A stretch of 64,000 nt of DNA from the NCBI GenBank assembly GCA_964483325.1, contig CAZAAW010000005.1:82938-146937 (forward strand). Reading direction: 5' to 3'. Shown here piece by piece: positions 60,304 through 64,000 of the stretch. Within the stretch, counting starts at the first letter, position 1. Each line of letters begins with the position of its first letter. This DNA comes from CAZAAW01 sp964483325. GTDB taxonomy: Bacteria; Pseudomonadota; Alphaproteobacteria; Rhizobiales; Kaistiaceae. The notes under the pieces are model-generated. The model ran no database searches. It worked only from the letters and a program-made list of their open reading frames with translations, and was not told where the DNA came from. Made by a program: the position numbers and the translations under genes.

Positions 60304-60638
60304 CCTTCGACGATGTCCGCACCCTGCTGCTGCGCCTGCCGGGAACGCGCGAAGGCACATCCTACGGCACCCCGGCAATCCATGTCGGGCGCAAGCTGCT
60401 GGTGCGGCTGCGCGAGGATGGCGACACGCTGGTGGTCAAGCTCGACAATCTCGACGAGCAGGAGATGCTGCTGGAGCGCGACCCGGAGGTCTTCTACCTG
60501 ACCGACCATTATCGCGGCTGGCCGTCGATCCTGGTGCGCCTGTCGCAGGCGACGCCCGATGTGCTGGCGCCGCTGCTGCGGCAGACCTGGCGCCGCAACG
60601 CGCCGAAGCGCCTGCGCGATGCCGAGCCAGAGGCCTAG
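60300..60638 (+). CDS. MmcQ/YjbR-family protein
   Basis: A 112-residue cyt-b5-like-fold protein: FDDVRTLLLRLPGTREGTSYGTPAIHVGRKLLVRL, LVVKLDNLDEQEMLLE and HYRGWPSILVRLSQ split over the length. YjbR-type proteins may bind DNA or nucleotides, but no role is settled. Translation is coupled to the DHFR-like gene by a 4-nt overlap. Ends 4 nt into the convergent lipoprotein gene. Confidence 0.88.
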   Translation: MTFDDVRTLLLRLPGTREGTSYGTPAIHVGRKLLVRLREDGDTLVVKLDNLDEQEMLLERDPEVFYLTDHYRGWPSILVRLSQATPDVLAPLLRQTWRRNAPKRLRDAEPEA

Positions 60639-61219
60639 CGCATCGGCTTCGGGATGCAGCCTTCCTTCTCCAGATCCGGATAGTCGTCGCAGTTCCACAG
60701 CGACGCCTCGTATTTGGTTTCGCGGTTCCGGCCATAGGTGAAGGCCTGATATTTCAGCTGGCTGACCTTGACCGGCAGCGCTACCGGCAGGTCGCGCAGG
60801 TCGGTCCAGATGCCGATCTGGCACAGCGTCTTGTCGCCGCACAGCTTCAGGGCGATGTCGGTGAATTGGTGCGGGTCGGTGATGGCGCCGGGATCGACCA
60901 GCACGGCGCGGTAATAGTCGTTGAGCTCGTTGATCTTCTTCACCGGGTCGCCGGAGGGCGCGGCGGCCTGCTGCTGGTCCGGAGCTTCGGCCGGGGCCTC
61001 GGCGGCAGGCGGCGTGGCGTCTTCGGAGGGCGCCGGCGCAGCAGGGGCTGCCGCCTGCTCCTGCGCCGGTGGGGCGGCCGGGGCCGGCGTAGCCGGCGCC
61101 TCGGCGGCGGGCTGGCCGGAATTGCCGCCGGATTGCGCGCTGTCCTCGTCGTCGCCGCAGCCGGCGAGCGCAAATGCCATCAACGCACCGAGGACCAGCG
61201 CCGGCAAACCCTTCCGCAT
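60635..61219 (-). CDS. Outer-surface or periplasmic lipoprotein
   Basis: A 194-residue predicted lipoprotein. The signal ends LAGCGDDED, a good lipobox (LAG-C at about residue 21), and Asp after Cys is typical of inner-membrane retention in E. coli. A long Ala/Pro/Glu-rich linker runs from about 30 to 90. The C-terminal domain (INELNDYYRAVLVDPGAITDPHQFTDIALKLCGDKTLC) has four cysteines and ends IPKPMR. Function unknown. The ATG at 61219 gives the signal peptide. Confidence 0.82.
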   Translation of the reverse strand: MRKGLPALVLGALMAFALAGCGDDEDSAQSGGNSGQPAAEAPATPAPAAPPAQEQAAAPAAPAPSEDATPPAAEAPAEAPDQQQAAAPSGDPVKKINELNDYYRAVLVDPGAITDPHQFTDIALKLCGDKTLCQIGIWTDLRDLPVALPVKVSQLKYQAFTYGRNRETKYEASLWNCDDYPDLEKEGCIPKPMR

Positions 61220-61369
61220 GTCGTTCCACTCCCGAGCATCGTTCTTTGTGTTTGGCGTCAATCTAATGCGCGGCAGGCCGTGCGGCGAGAGCCAATCGGC
61301 AGGCGGCCTGCGTATTGCCGATTGACGGGCCCTCTGCGCCGCGCTGAACTGCGGCAACAGGAGCGAGCC

Positions 61370-61867
61370 GTGGACCCGTTCGACGCCCTCCGGAGCAACA
61401 GCCTGTTTGCCGCGGTGTTCGACGCGGAGGGCCTGCGCACCCTGTCGGGGGCGCTGCGCATGAGCGATTTCCCCCGCAATACCGTGCTGATGCGCCAGGA
61501 CGACCTCGGGACGTCGATGTTCGTGCTGACCGGCGGCAAGGCGGCGGTCAGCGTGCGCACGCCGAGCGGCGACAAGCGCGTCGCGACGCTCGGCGCCGGC
61601 GACATGGTCGGCGAGATGTCGCTGATGACGGGCGCCCGCCGCAGCGCCACCGTCACCACCCTCAAGCCGGTGGCGGCGGTGGAGATCGGCAAGGTGGCGC
61701 TCGCCGCAATGATCGTCCGGCTGCCGGATCTTGTGCAGCGCTTTGCCGGCGTGATGGAGCAGCGGCAGGCCGAGCTCGCCCGGATCCGCGACGGCCACGG
61801 CTGGTATGGCGGCGGCCTCAGCCGCGCCGAGCTGGCGGCGCGCATGACGGCGTTCTACGCCGGGTGA
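61370..61867 (+). CDS. Cyclic-nucleotide-binding-domain protein
   Basis: A 165-residue CNB protein: NSLFAAVFDAEGLRTLSGALR, FPRNTVLMRQDDLGTSMFVLTGGKAAVSV, LGAGDMVGEMSLMTGARRSATVTTL (phosphate-binding cassette with Glu and Arg) and ending in a helical tail. No helix-turn-helix or kinase domain is attached, so it may regulate a partner. AGGAG lies before the GTG start. It converges with the ABC exporter with 6 nt between the stops. Confidence 0.88.
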   Translation: MDPFDALRSNSLFAAVFDAEGLRTLSGALRMSDFPRNTVLMRQDDLGTSMFVLTGGKAAVSVRTPSGDKRVATLGAGDMVGEMSLMTGARRSATVTTLKPVAAVEIGKVALAAMIVRLPDLVQRFAGVMEQRQAELARIRDGHGWYGGGLSRAELAARMTAFYAG

Positions 61868-61873
61868 CGGAGA

Positions 61874-63784
61874 CTATCGGTATCCGGCCGCCTGCAGCTC
61901 GAACAGCTCGGCATAGCGGCCGGGCCGGGCGATCAGCTCGGCATGGGTGCCGGCCGCTTCCACCCTGCCGTCGGCCAGCACCAGGATGCGGTCGGCCATG
62001 CGCACGCTGGAGAAGCGGTGCGAGATCAGCACCGCCGTCTTGCCCTCGCTGAGCTCCTTGAAGCGCTGGAACACCTCGAACTCGGAGCGGGCATCGAGGG
62101 CGGCGGTCGGCTCGTCGAGGATCAGCACCTGCGCGTCGCGCATATAGGCGCGCGCGATGGCGATCTTCTGCCACTCGCCGCCGGAAAGCTCGACGCCGTT
62201 GCGGAAGCGCTTGCCGATCATCTGGCCGTAGCCGGCCGGCAGCTTGTCGATGACGGCATCGGCGAGGCTGCGATGCGCCGCGTCCTCGATGCGGGAGCGG
62301 TCGTCGCGCGCCTCGATGCGGCCGACGGCGATGTTGTCGCCGGCGGTGAGGTTGTAGCGGACGAAATCCTGGAAGATGACGCTGATATTGTCGCGCAGCG
62401 CCGTGAGGTCATAGGCGCGCAGGTCGTGGCCGTCGAGCAGGATGCGGCCCTCGTCGGGGTCGTAGAGCCGCGCCAGCAGCTTCACCAGCGTCGTCTTGCC
62501 GGCGCCGTTCTCGCCCACCAGGGCCAGCACCTCGCCGGCCTTCAGGGTGAAGCTCAGGTGCCGCACCGCCCAGCGTTCGGCGCCGGGATAGATGAAGCCG
62601 ACATCCTCGAACACGAAGCCATCGCGGACCGGCTGCGGGAAGGGCAGCGGCTCGGCCGGCGTGACGATCTCCGGCCGGGTCTCGAAGAAGGAGAAGAGAT
62701 CGTCGAGATAGAGCGCCTGGCCGGCGGTGGAGGAGAAGCCCGACAGGAGGCCCTCCAGCAGCGTGCGCAGGCGCCGGAAGGAGCCGGCCAGGAAGGTGAG
62801 GTCGCCGACGGTGAAGGCGCCGGCGAGCGTCCGCCAGGCGATATAGGCATAGGCGAGGTAATAGGCGACGGTGCCGATGGCGGTGAAGACGCCGCCCCAG
62901 CCGGCCCGCCGCAGCGCCAGCCGCCGGTTGGCGGCATAGAGATCGGCCGCCAGCTTGCGGTAGCGCTCTATGAGGAAGCCGCTGAGGCCGAAGATCTTGA
63001 CTTCCTTGGCGGTCTCGACGCTCGCCGCGGTCTGGCGGATATAGTCGAGCTCGCGCCGCTCCGGCGTGCGGACATAGGCAAGGGCATAGCCCTGGGCGTT
63101 GAAATGCGCCTCGCCGAGGAAGGCCGGCACCAGCGCCACCACCAGCAGCACGATCAGCCATGGCGCATAGAGAACGAGGCCGGCGCCGAAGCTGGCGACG
63201 GTGAGGATGTCCTGGGCCTGGCCGAACAACTGGTTCATCAGCGTCATCCGGCCGCTGGTCTGGCGGCGGGCGCGCTCCAGCTGGTCCTGGAACTCGGCGT
63301 CCTCGAAATCCTCCAGGTCGAGGGTCGCCGCGTGCTGCATCAGCCGGACGCTGGAGGCATCGGAAACGCGTTCGGACAGGAGGCTGTCGACCAGCGAGAC
63401 GACGCGGCCGAGCACGTCGGCGAGCACCGCCATGGCGAATTCGGCGACCAGCAGGGCGACAAGGCCGTTGAGATGGCCGCTGTCGAACCAGCCCTGCAGC
63501 GTGTCGGGCCGCTCCGGTAGCTGCACCAGGCGGACGACATCGTCGATGATCAGCTTGCCGATATAGAGCGTCGCCACCGGCACCAGGGCGCGGACGAGCC
63601 GCAGCAGCAGCGAGGCGAGCGTCAGGCCCGGGCTGGTGCGCCACACCATCGCCAGGAACGGGCCGAGATTGCGCAGGGCGCCGACCCGTTCGCGCAGCGA
63701 CCTGTCGCCGGTCGGCGGAACATCGCCGCCCCGGGCCGAAGCGCCGCGCGGGACACGCCCGCCACCAGCATAGTCGCGCGGCAT
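61874..63784 (-). CDS. ABC transporter with fused permease and ATPase domains
   Basis: A 636-residue exporter-type ABC protein. Six transmembrane helices fill about residues 40-370. The ATPase has Walker A GENGAGKTTLVKLL, Q-loop IFQDFVRYN, signature LSGGEWQKIAIARAY, Walker B VLILDEPTAALDARSE and H-loop SHRFSSVRMADRI. GENGAGK is less common than GxSGSGK. The N-terminal ~40 residues are basic and disordered. Substrate unknown; homologues include lipid, peptide and drug exporters. Confidence 0.93.
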   Translation of the reverse strand: MPRDYAGGGRVPRGASARGGDVPPTGDRSLRERVGALRNLGPFLAMVWRTSPGLTLASLLLRLVRALVPVATLYIGKLIIDDVVRLVQLPERPDTLQGWFDSGHLNGLVALLVAEFAMAVLADVLGRVVSLVDSLLSERVSDASSVRLMQHAATLDLEDFEDAEFQDQLERARRQTSGRMTLMNQLFGQAQDILTVASFGAGLVLYAPWLIVLLVVALVPAFLGEAHFNAQGYALAYVRTPERRELDYIRQTAASVETAKEVKIFGLSGFLIERYRKLAADLYAANRRLALRRAGWGGVFTAIGTVAYYLAYAYIAWRTLAGAFTVGDLTFLAGSFRRLRTLLEGLLSGFSSTAGQALYLDDLFSFFETRPEIVTPAEPLPFPQPVRDGFVFEDVGFIYPGAERWAVRHLSFTLKAGEVLALVGENGAGKTTLVKLLARLYDPDEGRILLDGHDLRAYDLTALRDNISVIFQDFVRYNLTAGDNIAVGRIEARDDRSRIEDAAHRSLADAVIDKLPAGYGQMIGKRFRNGVELSGGEWQKIAIARAYMRDAQVLILDEPTAALDARSEFEVFQRFKELSEGKTAVLISHRFSSVRMADRILVLADGRVEAAGTHAELIARPGRYAELFELQAAGYR

Positions 63785-63870
63785 TGTTCTGCTCCCCGGT
63801 ATCGTTGCGGCCGGGGAGAACTATAGCCGGCAATGGAAGGGCGGGAAGCGGCAGTTACACATGCTGCGTC

Positions 63871-63893
63871 ATGCCCGGGCTCGTCCCGGGCAT
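63871..63893. repeat. Intergenic palindrome
   Basis: ATGCCCGGG-N5-CCCGGGCAT, a perfect 9-bp hairpin typical of the abundant GTCATGCCCGGG-type repeats found between alphaproteobacterial genes. The rest of 63785-64000 shows no gene. Confidence 0.7.
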
Positions 63894-64000
63894 CCGGCCG
63901 AAGGAAAGAACGCCAGCCTCGCAGTGCCTCTTCCGGCGCCATCCCTGTTCGCGTGGATGGCCGGATCAAGTGTTCAGTCCGGGGAGATGGCCGACACCTG

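Overview
The window is high-GC, densely coded DNA from an alphaproteobacterium, most likely of the order Hyphomicrobiales (Rhizobiales). The pointers are a GcrA cell-cycle regulator with clustered GANTC sites upstream, a RegB/RegA (ActS/ActR) redox pair with the GGxxNPF motif, ApaG, a PodJ-like coiled-coil/SEL1 protein with a CtrA-like box, and the conserved 14.5-18.2 kb coiled-coil operon. I see no integrase, transposase, phage structural gene or CRISPR array. The species cannot be named from this sequence alone.

Layout. 1-11 kb is housekeeping: miaB (cut by the left edge), a FitA/FitB-type toxin-antitoxin pair, regA/regB, a membrane-anchored GH24 lysozyme, argD-argF-hslO, apaG and an MltB-type transglycosylase. 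11-14.3 kb holds a KGG-repeat stress protein, a DnaJ-domain protein, a group III truncated haemoglobin, an NsrR-like Rrf2 regulator and a secreted CHRD-like protein; the haemoglobin and the CHRD-like gene carry near-identical operator-like palindromes. 14.5-20.7 kb has a three-gene coiled-coil/membrane operon and a GNAT, RimK-like ATP-grasp and OmdA-domain set. 20.7-30.1 kb is a periplasmic oxidation region: two PQQ dehydrogenase homologues, a pentapeptide-repeat protein, two c-type cytochromes and tRNA-Phe. A third PQQ homologue lies at 47.3-49.0 kb beside a divergent LuxR-type regulator.

The most notable region is 30.2-47.1 kb, an apparently self-contained catabolic regulon. It contains a two-subunit ThDP decarboxylase, an NMT1-type ABC importer, RidA, a COG0523 GTPase, a GntR/FCD regulator, opine-dehydrogenase-like and dipicolinate-synthase-A-like proteins, a hydantoinase, a 4-OT-type tautomerase, an isochorismatase-VOC fusion, a TrzA-like amidohydrolase, a creatinase-like M24 protein and an enolase-superfamily enzyme. 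Three promoter regions inside it each carry the same 17-bp inverted repeat GATCACA-N3-TGTGATC, placed 17-19 nt downstream of a TTGACA/TTGACT hexamer. This points to one GntR repressor controlling uptake and stepwise hydrolysis of an unidentified cyclic, nitrogen-containing compound. I cannot name the substrate.

50-64 kb is mixed: a VOC protein, gcrA, a TIGR02186-TauE/SafE pair, the PodJ-like protein, an S24/LexA-like regulator, a MoeB/ThiF-like enzyme, a DHFR-like protein, an MmcQ/YjbR protein, a lipoprotein, a cyclic-nucleotide-binding protein and an ABC exporter. The three PQQ homologues all lack the adjacent-cysteine pair of classical quinoprotein alcohol dehydrogenases and all carry the Asp-x-Asp signature associated with lanthanide-dependent enzymes.
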